A stretch of 54,389 nucleotides of DNA from Bacillota bacterium (GTDB lineage Bacteria; Bacillota; UBA5301). Position numbers and translations under genes: made by a program. Of this stretch, positions 27,359 to 35,908 are shown piece after piece (position 1 is the first letter of the stretch; each line of letters begins with the position of its first letter). The DNA is taken from contig JACDOJ010000008.1 of assembly GCA_017656135.1 (NCBI GenBank), positions 1 to 54,389 on the forward strand, in the 5' to 3' direction. Below the pieces are notes generated by a model. That model saw nothing but the letters and a program-made list of their open reading frames with translations, made no database searches and was not told the origin of the DNA.

Positions 27359-28438
27359 ATGGAGCGTAAGCTCATGAAGGGTAATGAAGCGGTGGGTGAA
27401 GCCGCTATTGCCGCTGGTTGTCGTTACTTTTTTGGCTACCCAATCACCCCTCAGAATGAGCTCCCCGAGTACATGGCCAGGCGGCTGCCGGAGGTGGGAG
27501 GCACTTACCTACAGGCAGAGAGCGAAGTTAGCGCCATCAACATGGTCTACGGAGCCGCCGGTGCCGGGGCCAGGGTGATGACTTCATCCTCCAGTCCCGG
27601 CATCAGCTTGAAGCAGGAGGGCCTTTCTTACCTGGCCGGGGCGGAACTCCCTTGTGTAGTGGTGAACATGATGCGAGGCGGGCCCGGTCTCGGAGGAATC
27701 CAACCGGCCCAGTCAGATTATTTTCAAGCCACTAAAGGGGGCGGTCACGGAGATTACCACTTGCTGGTCTTGGCCCCGGCTTATGTCCAGGAGTTGGTGG
27801 ATTTGGTTCAGGAGGCCTTTGACCTGGCGGATAAGTACCGCAACCCGGTGATGATTCTAGGCGACGGGGTTCTGGGTCAGATGATGGAACCGGTGGCCAT
27901 TACCAAGTACATCGATCCTCGGGACCTGCCGAAGAAGGAGTGGGCTACCACCGGTGCTTCTGGCCGCCGTCCCAATCTCATCAACTCACTCTACATCGAC
28001 CCGGTGGAACTGGCCGCTCACAATCGGAAGCTTGCTGCCAAGTACCAGAGGATGTGCCGGGAAGAACAGCGCTTCCAGGAGTACTGCTTGGAAGATGCGG
28101 AAACCATTCTGGTGGCCTACGGAGTTATGGCCCGGATCTGCCGGAGCGTGGTGGATATGGCGCGGCACTCAGGTCTCAAGTGGGGTCTCTTCCGTCCCAT
28201 CAGCCTCTACCCCTTCCCTGGAGACGCTCTGTATGACAGGGCTAAAGAGGCGGGCGTGCGGAGGGTCGTCACCGCCGAACTCAGCTGCGGACAGTTGATC
28301 GAAGATGTTCGCCTGGCCCTGGATGGTCTGGTCCCTACAGAACTTTTGGCCTATCCGGGCGGGCTGGTTCCGTCCCCGGCCGAAGTCTTCCGGCAGGCCA
28401 AGTCAGAAAGGGGGGCTTTAAATGGCTGTTCAGCATGA
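27359..28438 (+). CDS. 2-oxoacid:ferredoxin oxidoreductase, alpha subunit (KorA/VorB-like)
   Basis: The 359-residue alpha subunit holds the pyrimidine-binding domain of the TPP enzyme. Motifs include MKGNEAVGEAAIAAG, FGYPITPQNE and TSSSSPGISLKQEG. This type oxidatively decarboxylates 2-oxoglutarate or branched-chain 2-oxoacids to acyl-CoA, reducing ferredoxin. The opening is the form usually annotated VorB, but substrate choice cannot be decided from sequence. AAGGAGG precedes ATG 27359, and the gene overlaps the beta subunit by 17 bases. Confidence 0.92.
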   Translation: MERKLMKGNEAVGEAAIAAGCRYFFGYPITPQNELPEYMARRLPEVGGTYLQAESEVSAINMVYGAAGAGARVMTSSSSPGISLKQEGLSYLAGAELPCVVVNMMRGGPGLGGIQPAQSDYFQATKGGGHGDYHLLVLAPAYVQELVDLVQEAFDLADKYRNPVMILGDGVLGQMMEPVAITKYIDPRDLPKKEWATTGASGRRPNLINSLYIDPVELAAHNRKLAAKYQRMCREEQRFQEYCLEDAETILVAYGVMARICRSVVDMARHSGLKWGLFRPISLYPFPGDALYDRAKEAGVRRVVTAELSCGQLIEDVRLALDGLVPTELLAYPGGLVPSPAEVFRQAKSERGALNGCSA

Positions 28439-29201
28439 GAAAAGGGTCTTTGGTTACCCCAGCAGTCTGACTGATGCACCCTTTCACTACTGTCCCGGCT
28501 GCACTCACGGTATTGCCCACCGTTTGGTGGCCGAAGCTATTGATGATTTAAGGCTTAAAGAACATACGGTGGGAGTTGCCTCTGTAGGGTGTTCTGTTTT
28601 CACTTACAACTACTTTAACTGTGATATGCAGCAGGCCTCACACGGCCGGGCCCCGGCTGTGGCTACTGGGATTAAACGGGTTTCCCCGGAAACCATAGTC
28701 TTTACCTACCAAGGTGACGGCGATTTAGCCAGCATTGGTACGGCGGAGATCATCCACGCTGCCGCCAGAGGGGAGAACATCACGGTCATTTTTATCAACA
28801 ACACTAACTTTGGCATGACTGGGGGGCAGATGGCACCCACCACTCTACCGGGGCAGAAAACCACGACAACCCCCTTGGGCAGAGATGTTAAAAAAGCCGG
28901 ATACCCCCTCAGAGTTTGTGAACTCCTCTCAGCGCTGGACGGACCGGCCTATTTGGCCCGGGTTAGCCTGCACAGCCCCAAGGAAGTCTTGAGGGCCAAG
29001 AAGGCCATTAGGAAAGCCTTTGAAACCCAGGTGGCCGGGGCAGGTTTCAGCCTGGTGGAAGTCCTTTCCACCTGTCCAACCAACTGGGGGCTGCCCCCGA
29101 AAAAAGCCCTGGAGTATCTCAGAGATGAAGTAGCCAAGTATTATCCTTTAGGAGAATTCCGAGACGGGCCCAGGGAGGTGGAAGCATGCTCCACCAGATA
29201 G
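28422..29201 (+). CDS. 2-oxoacid:ferredoxin oxidoreductase, TPP-binding beta subunit
   Basis: The 259-residue beta subunit binds the thiamine diphosphate and Mg. The GDGD motif (TYQGDGDLASIG) and INNTNFGMTGGQ form the TPP/Mg site. HYCPGCTHG near the N-terminus is the conserved Cys motif of this family. It starts at ATG 28422 within the end of the alpha gene and overlaps the gamma gene by 16 bases, so stoichiometric coupled translation is likely. Confidence 0.93.
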   Translation: MAVQHEKRVFGYPSSLTDAPFHYCPGCTHGIAHRLVAEAIDDLRLKEHTVGVASVGCSVFTYNYFNCDMQQASHGRAPAVATGIKRVSPETIVFTYQGDGDLASIGTAEIIHAAARGENITVIFINNTNFGMTGGQMAPTTLPGQKTTTTPLGRDVKKAGYPLRVCELLSALDGPAYLARVSLHSPKEVLRAKKAIRKAFETQVAGAGFSLVEVLSTCPTNWGLPPKKALEYLRDEVAKYYPLGEFRDGPREVEACSTR

Positions 29202-29722
29202 TCTGCGCCGGATTCGGCGGCCAAGGTGTCATGCTTTTAGGTCAGGTGCTGGCTTATGCCGGCATGTTGGAAGGAAAAGAGGTTTCCTGGTATCCTTCTT
29301 ACGGTCCGGAGATGCGGGGAGGCACGGCCAACTGCACAACGGTAATCTCTGATTCTGTGATCGGTTCGCCGGTGGTGAGCAATCCTACGGCCTTGATTGT
29401 CATGAACCAACCCAGCCTGGAGAAGTTCAAAGACCGGGTGGAACCCGGTGGACTCCTGCTTTATAACAGTTCACTGGTTTCCGAGTATGAGCCTAAAAGC
29501 GGCATCCGTGCCTATCCCATCGATGCGGGACGAGTCGCTGCTGAATTAGGCAATCCTAAGGTGGCGAATATTGTGGTACTGGGCGCGCTTTTGGCCCTGG
29601 CCAAACCGGTGACGGTTTCTTCAGCCAAGAAGGCTTTGGAGATGGTCTTGCCGGCCAGGAGGCACCACCTGCTGTCGTTAAACTACGCTGCCCTGGAGAA
29701 GGGAGTTGAGCTCGTTGACTGA
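29186..29722 (+). CDS. 2-oxoacid:ferredoxin oxidoreductase, gamma subunit
   Basis: The 178-residue gamma subunit shows the family opening ICAGFGGQGVMLLGQ-like and SYGPEMRGGTANC, and completes the alpha-beta-gamma-delta set. It starts at ATG 29186 inside the beta gene and runs into the peptidase gene, whose start overlaps its end. Confidence 0.92.
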   Translation: MLHQIVCAGFGGQGVMLLGQVLAYAGMLEGKEVSWYPSYGPEMRGGTANCTTVISDSVIGSPVVSNPTALIVMNQPSLEKFKDRVEPGGLLLYNSSLVSEYEPKSGIRAYPIDAGRVAAELGNPKVANIVVLGALLALAKPVTVSSAKKALEMVLPARRHHLLSLNYAALEKGVELVD

Positions 29723-30815
29723 GAGAGTTGTCCAAGAGTTTATCCAATTAGTGAAGATTGACAGCCCTTCCAGAGGAGAACGGGAACTTGCCGATTACCT
29801 AAAGACCAAATGTCAGAAACTAGGTTTGACCTTGACTGAGGATGCCGCCGGGACCAAGGTTTCAGGAACCACCGGCAACTTGCACGGGGTGCTCCCTGGG
29901 GAGGGAGAGCCTCTGCTCCTATGTGCTCACATGGACACGGTGCGTTCCAATCGAGGGGTGGAAGTGGTCCTGGAAGATGGCGTCTTGAAGACTAAAGGGG
30001 AAACCCACATTTTAGGCGCTGATGACAAGGCCGGAATTGCCGCCATCCTAGAGCTGCTCCAGGTATTAAAGGAACAGAGGGAGCCGCATCCTCCCATCGA
30101 GGTCCTTTTCACCATTGGGGAGGAGGTGGGTCTTTTAGGTGCCAAATACCTCAACCCAGCCGATCTGGTGAGTAAGTCCGGCTATGTCTTGGACAGCAGC
30201 GGGCCGGTGGGCTCAGTGGTCACCAGGTCTCCGGTGCATAATGCCTTTGTCATCAAGATGTACGGCCGGGCAGCTCACGCCGGAAACAATCCTGAAGAGG
30301 GGGTAAACGCAATCCAGATAGCCTCCCGGATTGTCGCCGGTCTCTCTCTGGGTCGAGTCGATGAGTATACCACCGCCAATATCGGCAGAATAACAGGGGG
30401 CGATGCCGATAACATAGTTCCCGATTACGCCGAGCTCAGCGGGGAAGTCAGAAGCCATGAACCGGAGCGACTTTTAAGATACAAGGAAAATTTGCAAAAA
30501 GTGGTCAAGGATGTGGCTGCTATTCACGGAGGACGGGCTGAAGTGGAGTTCGCCGAGTCCTTTCCGGCCCTCCGGCTCTCCGAAGACCACAAGGTGGTCC
30601 GGGTGGCAAGGAAGGCGGCCAAACAGGCCGGACTGGTCTCGGCTCTGGTTGCTACCGGCGGCGGCAGTGACGCCAATATTCTGAATGGCAAGGGAATCAC
30701 CTGCGCCAATTTGGGAATCGGCGCTGGCGGGGAGCACTCTCCCCGTGAGTACATCGCTGTAGACAGCCTTGTGAGCTTGGTGAAGTTCCTCCTCCAGATA
30801 GTCAAAGAGTGGTGA
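29715..30815 (+). CDS. M20 family metallopeptidase, PepT-like
   Basis: This is a di-zinc aminopeptidase/tripeptidase-type enzyme of about 366 residues. Zinc and catalytic residues are visible in CAHMDTV, GADDKAGIA and TIGEEVGLLGA, with a dimerisation domain at about residues 175-285 and the last ligand in GGEHSPREY. It resembles the PepT2/PepT-like cytoplasmic family; the exact peptide substrate is unknown. I prefer TTG 29715, nine bases after AAGGGAG, to TTG 29706, which is too close. It overlaps the oxidoreductase gamma gene, so its products may share an amino-acid fermentation role. Confidence 0.88.
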   Translation: MTERVVQEFIQLVKIDSPSRGERELADYLKTKCQKLGLTLTEDAAGTKVSGTTGNLHGVLPGEGEPLLLCAHMDTVRSNRGVEVVLEDGVLKTKGETHILGADDKAGIAAILELLQVLKEQREPHPPIEVLFTIGEEVGLLGAKYLNPADLVSKSGYVLDSSGPVGSVVTRSPVHNAFVIKMYGRAAHAGNNPEEGVNAIQIASRIVAGLSLGRVDEYTTANIGRITGGDADNIVPDYAELSGEVRSHEPERLLRYKENLQKVVKDVAAIHGGRAEVEFAESFPALRLSEDHKVVRVARKAAKQAGLVSALVATGGGSDANILNGKGITCANLGIGAGGEHSPREYIAVDSLVSLVKFLLQIVKEW

Positions 30816-30819
30816 AGAC

Positions 30820-31917
30820 ATGCTGTACCGGCGCACCGGACAGGTTGTTCGGCTGCTTTCTGCTGACGGCGAAATCCAGAAAATGGTGGTCGCCCTGACT
30901 GACGGGGTAGAGGTCCAGGCAGTCAACTACCCGGTTTTCGCCGGGGAGTGTGCCCTAGGGGATGCGGTCTTGTTGAATGGTACAGCCCAGCGGTTGGGTT
31001 TAGGCTCAGGCGGCTGGGATTTCGTGGTGGCCAACCTGACCAGGTCCTGTTCAGGTTCTCATGATCCCAGAAAATCTCGAGGCCATTTAATGAAGTTGCG
31101 CTACACCCCGCTACAGTTGAAGGTGTTGGCCTGGGATGAGGAAGAAAGTCCCGCAAGACCCCAAGACCCTATGGATTACGGAGACCTGGCGGGTCGGCCT
31201 GTTCTGGTGGCCGGTGTGCACAGTCTGGTGGAGCCCACTGTTCGAGCGCTTTCGAAGCTTTCGCCAGGTTCCCGGATCGTCTACATAATGACTGATGGGG
31301 CTTGTCTGCCCCTTTTCTGGTCTCAGGTAGTACGGCGCTTAAAGGCAGAGGGGTTGATTGCGACCACTATCACCACGGGTCACGCCTTTGGCGGAGATTA
31401 TGAGGCTTTGAACAAGTACTCCGCACTGGCCTGCGCTGCCGAGGTGCAGGCAGATTACATCGTCGTGGCAATGGGTCCTGGAATTCCCGGAACCGGTACC
31501 AAATATGGGAGCACTTCCTTGGAAGTTGGTGAGTGGCTAAATGCCGCGGCCTCGCTAGGAGGCAGGCCAGTGGCTGTGCCCAGAATCAGCACGGCTGATC
31601 CCCGGCCCCGGCACCAGGGAATTAGCCATCATTTTGTAACCGCCCTTAAGAAGATAGCCTTAGTCTCAGCGGAAGTTCCCTTGCCCTACAGAAACCGGGA
31701 TGAGCTCCGGCTAGTGCAGGATTTTGTGGCCTGGTCCTCGCTGAATCTGGGAGCGCAGGGAGTGATTCACACCGTGAGCTTCCAGGATGTAACCGCTCTG
31801 GCCAGAGATCTTTCAGCCTGCGAGCCTTTGTTTAAGAGTATGGGCCGGTGTTTTGAGGAGGATTCCCTGCACTTTGCTGCCGGATATGCCGCTGCTCAGC
31901 TTGTTGCCGCCACCTGA
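30820..31917 (+). CDS. DUF3866 family protein
   Basis: This 365-residue soluble protein belongs to the DUF3866 family of Firmicutes and Actinobacteria, recognisable by the LMKLRYTPLQ segment, GVHSLVEPTVRALS and VAMGPGIPGTGTKYG. No function is established. The N-terminal 80 residues look like a small beta barrel and the rest an alpha/beta domain with glycine-rich loops. It lies four bases after the M20 peptidase gene and is probably co-transcribed with it. Confidence 0.85.
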   Translation: MLYRRTGQVVRLLSADGEIQKMVVALTDGVEVQAVNYPVFAGECALGDAVLLNGTAQRLGLGSGGWDFVVANLTRSCSGSHDPRKSRGHLMKLRYTPLQLKVLAWDEEESPARPQDPMDYGDLAGRPVLVAGVHSLVEPTVRALSKLSPGSRIVYIMTDGACLPLFWSQVVRRLKAEGLIATTITTGHAFGGDYEALNKYSALACAAEVQADYIVVAMGPGIPGTGTKYGSTSLEVGEWLNAAASLGGRPVAVPRISTADPRPRHQGISHHFVTALKKIALVSAEVPLPYRNRDELRLVQDFVAWSSLNLGAQGVIHTVSFQDVTALARDLSACEPLFKSMGRCFEEDSLHFAAGYAAAQLVAAT

Positions 31918-32026
31918 TCAAGAGATGGCGCAGTTCCCAGACTTTGCCCTGAAAACAGAGGCGGTTTTCATCTACATACAATCGGGCCATGGGCAATCAC
32001 CTCTGGCCTAGGGTATGCGGAGTTTT

Positions 32027-32039
32027 GGAATATTATTCC
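32027..32039 (+). repeat. 6-1-6 palindrome upstream of nudF
   Basis: GGAATATTATTCC is a perfect inverted repeat around a central T and lies 17 bases before the nudF start. The format resembles binding sites of dimeric repressors such as the Fur/PerR group, but the bases do not match those consensus sites. The surrounding 139 bases (31918-32056) contain no gene and no clear promoter. Confidence 0.4.
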
Positions 32040-32056
32040 TGTGGAGAGATGAACCG

Positions 32057-32602
32057 ATGGATTTGACGGAAAAGACAGTAAGTACTGAAGTTATTTACCA
32101 GGGAAACATCATAGATGTCCGGAAAGAGACTGTTCAGCTGCCCAATGGGGCCTTGTCCCAGCGGGAGATTGTGGCCCATTCTGGGGCCGCCGCTGTGGTA
32201 GCCCTCACCGAAGAGGGTCGGTTGGTGTTGGTCCGACAGTACAGAAAGGCTGTGGAAAAAGCCCTTTGGGAGATTCCCGCAGGCAAGTTAGACGGTCCTG
32301 AGGACCCCTTAGAGTGTGCCAAGCGAGAGCTGGCTGAGGAAACCGGTTACCAGGCCGAAAAATGGACCAAATTGACCTCCATTTACACCACTCCAGGCTT
32401 TAGCGACGAGGTCATTCATATCTTTCTGGCCACCGGCCTCACCCCCGACGATAGTGGGGGAGGCGGAGATGAGGATGAGTTTGTGGAGGTTGGGATTTTC
32501 TCTCAGGAGGAAATCCGAGCTAAAATCCGCTCCGGAGAGCTTTCTGATGCCAAATCCCTCGCCGGCTTGTGTGCCTTTTGGGTCGCTGAGGGGGAGAAGT
32601 AG
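32057..32602 (+). CDS. nudF: ADP-ribose pyrophosphatase, Nudix family
   Basis: NudF hydrolyses ADP-ribose to AMP and ribose 5-phosphate. The 181-residue protein carries an intact Nudix box, G-KLDGP-E-DPLECAK-REL-A-EE-TG, at about residues 77-99, and the N-terminal swapped strands of the family. ATG 32057 follows GGAGAGATG; the open frame extends to 32015 without support. It abuts the PHP-domain gene, as in B. subtilis where nudF and yqxK are neighbours. Confidence 0.92.
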   Translation: MDLTEKTVSTEVIYQGNIIDVRKETVQLPNGALSQREIVAHSGAAAVVALTEEGRLVLVRQYRKAVEKALWEIPAGKLDGPEDPLECAKRELAEETGYQAEKWTKLTSIYTTPGFSDEVIHIFLATGLTPDDSGGGGDEDEFVEVGIFSQEEIRAKIRSGELSDAKSLAGLCAFWVAEGEK

Positions 32603-33778
32603 GTGCTCTCTGTCTACGTCGACCTGCACGTTCACATCGGAAGCGCCGGAGGACGCGTTGTTAAAGTCACTGCCTCCAGAGACCTTACCGTGGCGAAAAT
32701 CTTAGAGTATGTCCCCCGAGTTAAGGGGCTGGATATCATCGGCATCGTGGATGGGGCTTCCCCGGGAGTTCTCTCCGAATTGGAGGCCATGGTCCGGGAA
32801 AAGGTATTGGCTCCTCATCCTGGGGGAGGTTTGTCCGCAGGTGATTTGCTGGTGATCCCCGGAGTTGAAATGGAGCTAGCGGCTTCTTCAGGGGGGAGCG
32901 CCCATTTTTTGGCCTATTTTCCCGCTTTAGAAAGTATCCGAGAATTCTCGGTGGAGTTGGGCCAGTATGTAACCAATCCTCAGCTGAGCACGCAAAAGGC
33001 GGTCCTCAGCCCTGTGGAGGCCTTAGAGCTGGTCAGGGCCCATGAGGGTTTTCTGGTGCCTGCTCACGCCTTCACCCCCCACAAAGGGGTTTTAGGATGC
33101 TGTGCCAGCAGTTTAAAACAGGTATTCGGGGCCGAGCGAGATAAGATCTTTGCCCTGGAACTGGGGCTTAGCGCGGATACAGCCATGGCTGACTCCCTCT
33201 CGGAGCTTGCTGATATCACCTTTCTGACCAGCTCAGATGCCCATTCTTTGCCCAAAATCGGCCGGGAGTACATGCGGTTTCAGCTTGAGGAGGCATGTTT
33301 CGCTTCCTTGCGGGAAGCTCTACAGGGAGGGAGCAAAACCAATAAGCTTCAGGCCAATTACGGCCTGGCCCCGGCTTTGGGCAAGTACCACCGCAGCTTT
33401 TGTCCGGAGTGTGGGCAAATCTTTGAAGAGGGGAGACCGGTTCTGGCCTGTCCTAACTGCCCGGAAAGCAAAGTGGTCAAGGGGGTCTGGGATCGTTTGT
33501 TGGAGATTGCGGACCAAGAATCAAACTCCCCCAGCCACCGCCCGCCGTACATTTACCAGGTACCCTTAGAGATGCTTCCCGGCATTGGCCCAAAGACCAA
33601 GAGTAAACTGATCGCCCAGATTGGGCCGGAGAAATACGTGCTCAATGAGGCCAGCCCTGAAGAGATTGCTGCCGGCGCAGGTAAGAAGGCCGCTGAGATC
33701 ATTATCCGCGCAAGGCAGGGAGAGCTGGTTTACATCCCCGGCGGCGGCGGAAAATACGGCCGGCCAAAATTGGCTTAG
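32603..33778 (+). CDS. Endonuclease Q-like PHP-domain protein
   Basis: This 391-residue protein belongs to the family that includes endonuclease Q (TIGR00375). EndoQ nicks DNA 5' of deaminated bases such as uracil, hypoxanthine and xanthine. The PHP metal ligands are visible in YVDLHVHIG, GVEMEL, PAHAFTPH and SSDAH. A zinc finger, CPECG...CPNC, lies near residues 265-290 and a helix-hairpin-helix segment, LPGIGPKTKSKL, near 325, suggesting DNA binding. GTG 32603 begins directly after the nudF stop with GGGGGAG upstream. Confidence 0.88.
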   Translation: MLSVYVDLHVHIGSAGGRVVKVTASRDLTVAKILEYVPRVKGLDIIGIVDGASPGVLSELEAMVREKVLAPHPGGGLSAGDLLVIPGVEMELAASSGGSAHFLAYFPALESIREFSVELGQYVTNPQLSTQKAVLSPVEALELVRAHEGFLVPAHAFTPHKGVLGCCASSLKQVFGAERDKIFALELGLSADTAMADSLSELADITFLTSSDAHSLPKIGREYMRFQLEEACFASLREALQGGSKTNKLQANYGLAPALGKYHRSFCPECGQIFEEGRPVLACPNCPESKVVKGVWDRLLEIADQESNSPSHRPPYIYQVPLEMLPGIGPKTKSKLIAQIGPEKYVLNEASPEEIAAGAGKKAAEIIIRARQGELVYIPGGGGKYGRPKLA

Positions 33779-33810
33779 TCCCTCTTTGCTTTAGTTATAT
33801 AGGTTTGTTC

Positions 33811-33849
33811 GCCTGCATACTTATGTTAGGGAACAGGCCTTTTTATTTT
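33811..33849 (+). terminator. Weak terminator-like hairpin before spoIIM
   Basis: GCCTG (33811-33815) pairs with CAGGC (33834-33838) around an 18-base loop that contains CATA/TATG complementarity, followed by TTTTTATTTT. It may end the nudF-endoQ transcript, but the T-run also directly precedes the spoIIM binding site. Confidence 0.45.
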
Positions 33850-33861
33850 GGAGAGATGTCT

Positions 33862-34503
33862 ATGCGCAGAAGAGGTTTCCGGTCGGCCCTGGAGAGTTAC
33901 TTCCAGCGGAGAGCGGCCATTTATATTTTAGTACTGATTATCTTCGTAATGGGTTCTTTCTTCGGAACCCTGGCCGTCAATATTATCAATGAGAGCCAAC
34001 AAGCGGCTTTGACTTACCGTCTGAATTCCTTTTTTGACGGCGTGTCCCAAGTGAGCACCGGGGCGGTCTCTCTGGACAGTCTCAAAACGGTGACATTCTC
34101 TCAGATTCTCAAGCTCGTCGGAGTCATCTGGATCCTTGGTCTCTCCCTGGTCGGGTCCCCGCTTATTCTTTTGGTCGTCTTCACCAGGGGTTTCATTCTA
34201 GGCTTCACCACCGGATTCATTGTCAAAAAACTGGGCTTAAAAGGGGTACTCATGGCTCTAGCCGCTCTTTTACCCCAAAATCTTTTCTACATACCGGCAG
34301 TGATAATTATAGGTGTGGCCGGCATAGCTTTTACCATGAGTTTCATTCGGTCTTGGCACCGGCGGGAAGAAGGGCTGGGGTTACAGTTCGTCGGTTATAC
34401 ATTGGTGGCTGTATTTTGCTCCCTGCTGATGGCCGGGGGCGCCCTGGTGGAGAGTTATGCTACACCGTATTTGATCACGTGGTTAAACGGTCTTCTCGGG
34501 TAA
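33862..34503 (+). CDS. spoIIM: Stage II sporulation protein M
   Basis: SpoIIM is part of the SpoIIDMP complex that remodels septal peptidoglycan during engulfment of the forespore. The 213-residue product matches the 214 of B. subtilis. It has four or five hydrophobic helices and the conserved FFGTLAVNII and GLKGVLMALAALLPQNLFYIP segments. ATG 33862 lies seven bases after GGAGAG; ATG 33856 is too close. Location between the yqxK/nudF pair and the phosphopentomutase gene matches B. subtilis synteny. Confidence 0.94.
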   Translation: MRRRGFRSALESYFQRRAAIYILVLIIFVMGSFFGTLAVNIINESQQAALTYRLNSFFDGVSQVSTGAVSLDSLKTVTFSQILKLVGVIWILGLSLVGSPLILLVVFTRGFILGFTTGFIVKKLGLKGVLMALAALLPQNLFYIPAVIIIGVAGIAFTMSFIRSWHRREEGLGLQFVGYTLVAVFCSLLMAGGALVESYATPYLITWLNGLLG

Positions 34504-34517
34504 AGGGGTGAGGTTTT

Positions 34518-34619
34518 GTGATCATCTTCAAAAGCGTCAAGCTCAGTGTAACCACATTGCTCTGGTGGATCGTGGCCATTTTTGCTGTGCTTATCGGCTT
34601 GTACTTTGGCTTGAAATAA
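34518..34619 (+). CDS. 33-residue single-span membrane peptide
   Basis: A GTG at 34518, preceded by GGGGTGAGG, opens a 33-codon frame ending at TAA 34617-34619. The peptide has a short basic start (MIIFKSVK), then a continuous hydrophobic helix of about 22 residues, and ends GLK. It lies 14 bases after spoIIM. In B. subtilis the small membrane protein gene yqzK occupies a similar place between spoIIM and the drm gene; homology cannot be judged at this length. Good ribosome binding site and clean hydrophobic pattern support translation. Confidence 0.6.
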   Translation: MIIFKSVKLSVTTLLWWIVAIFAVLIGLYFGLK

Positions 34620-34658
34620 CTTGAGATAGATAGATAAATTTGCCATCATCCAGCAGAA

Positions 34659-34686
34659 GTGCTAATTTATAAGTGAACATTAGCAC
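34659..34686 (+). repeat. 8-bp inverted repeat upstream of deoB
   Basis: GTGCTAAT (34659-34666) and ATTAGCAC (34679-34686) are perfect inverted copies separated by 12 bases. TTGCCA at 34640-34645 followed after 17 bases by TAATTT could be a weak promoter overlapped by the repeat, which would make it an operator. The half-sites are the same as those of CIRCE (TTAGCAC / GTGCTAA) but in the reverse order. No T-run follows, so it is not a terminator. Confidence 0.55.
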
Positions 34687-34726
34687 AGACTGATTCTGAA
34701 CTCGCTAGTTAACAGGAGGCTGGAGC

Positions 34727-35908
34727 ATGGCAAATTTTCGTCGGGCTGCTGTGATTGTATTGGACGGTGCAGGTGCCGGGGAGGCTCCGGATGCCGGCCG
34801 CTACGGTGATGTCGGTTCGGCTTCCTTGCCCCATGTCATCGCAGAAAGCCCTGGACTTAAACTGCCTAACCTGGCTGGACTAGGGCTCTACCGGGTTTTG
34901 GGAATGGATTCTGAGGGTTCGGAAGTCCAGGGGGCCTATGGCCTGATGGTAGAGCGTTCAGCAGGCAAGGACACCACCACAGGTCACTGGGAGATAGCCG
35001 GACTCATCTTAGACAGGCCCTTTCCTACCTACCCAGATGGGTTTCCACCTGAAGTAATTGAACCCTTTGAAGCCCGCATCGGCCGGAAGGTTTTAGGGAA
35101 CTACCCGGCTTCAGGAACTGAGATCATTAAGGAGCTGGGGGAAGAGCACATGGCCACCGGGAAACCCATTGTCTACACCTCGGCGGATAGCGTCTTTCAG
35201 ATCGCCGCCCACGAGGAGATCATCCCGGTGGAAGAGTTGTACAACTACTGCCGGATAGCCCGGGAGATCCTGGTCGGCCCACACGCTGTCGGCCGGGTCA
35301 TCGCCCGTCCCTTCGTCGGCCGGCCCGGTAGTTTCGAAAGGACGGCCCGGCGGCGGGATTTCAGCCTTGAACCTACCGGAAAGACCTTGCTGGACCTGGT
35401 CAAAGAGGCCGGGCTGCCGGTACACGGGGTAGGCAAGATAGAGGATATTTTCGCCGGCAGGGGCCTAACCTCGGCGGTGCATACCAAGAGCAACACCGAG
35501 GGCCTGGAAGAAACCTTGAAGTGGCTGAAGGATGCCAAAGAAGGTTTTCTCTTCGTTAACTTGGTAGACTTCGATATGAAGTACGGCCACCGTAATGATG
35601 TCCAGGGTTTCGCCGAGGCTCTGAAAGAGGTGGACTCCTATGTACCTAAGCTGCTAGAGGTTCTGACCGAGGATGATCTTTTGATTATCACGGCGGACCA
35701 TGGCTGCGATCCCACCTTTCCCGGAACCGACCACACCCGGGAGCTGGTCCCACTCCTGGTACAAAACCCTGGGATTCGCGAAGGCCTGGATTTAGGCACT
35801 AGGCAGAGCTTTGCTGATGTGGCGGCAACGGTGGCTGACTGGTTGAAGGTGCCGGCTCCTGAGAACGGCACTAGTTTCAGCGGTGTGATAGAGGAGGCGT
35901 CGCGATGA
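34727..35908 (+). CDS. deoB: Phosphopentomutase
   Basis: DeoB interconverts (deoxy)ribose 1- and 5-phosphates, linking nucleoside salvage to central metabolism. The 393-residue product (394 in B. subtilis) is of the alkaline-phosphatase superfamily with metal ligands visible in [23 protein letters not shown] and [27 protein letters not shown] precedes ATG 34727. It overlaps pdp by four bases. Confidence 0.96.
   Translation: MANFRRAAVIVLDGAGAGEAPDAGRYGDVGSASLPHVIAESPGLKLPNLAGLGLYRVLGMDSEGSEVQGAYGLMVERSAGKDTTTGHWEIAGLILDRPFPTYPDGFPPEVIEPFEARIGRKVLGNYPASGTEIIKELGEEHMATGKPIVYTSADSVFQIAAHEEIIPVEELYNYCRIAREILVGPHAVGRVIARPFVGRPGSFERTARRRDFSLEPTGKTLLDLVKEAGLPVHGVGKIEDIFAGRGLTSAVHTKSNTEGLEETLKWLKDAKEGFLFVNLVDFDMKYGHRNDVQGFAEALKEVDSYVPKLLEVLTEDDLLIITADHGCDPTFPGTDHTRELVPLLVQNPGIREGLDLGTRQSFADVAATVADWLKVPAPENGTSFSGVIEEASR

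Noticed and set aside
34659-34686. CIRCE heat-shock operator
   Set aside because: The half-sites are in the reverse order and the spacer is 12 rather than 9, so it is not a CIRCE element by definition; kept only as an inverted repeat.
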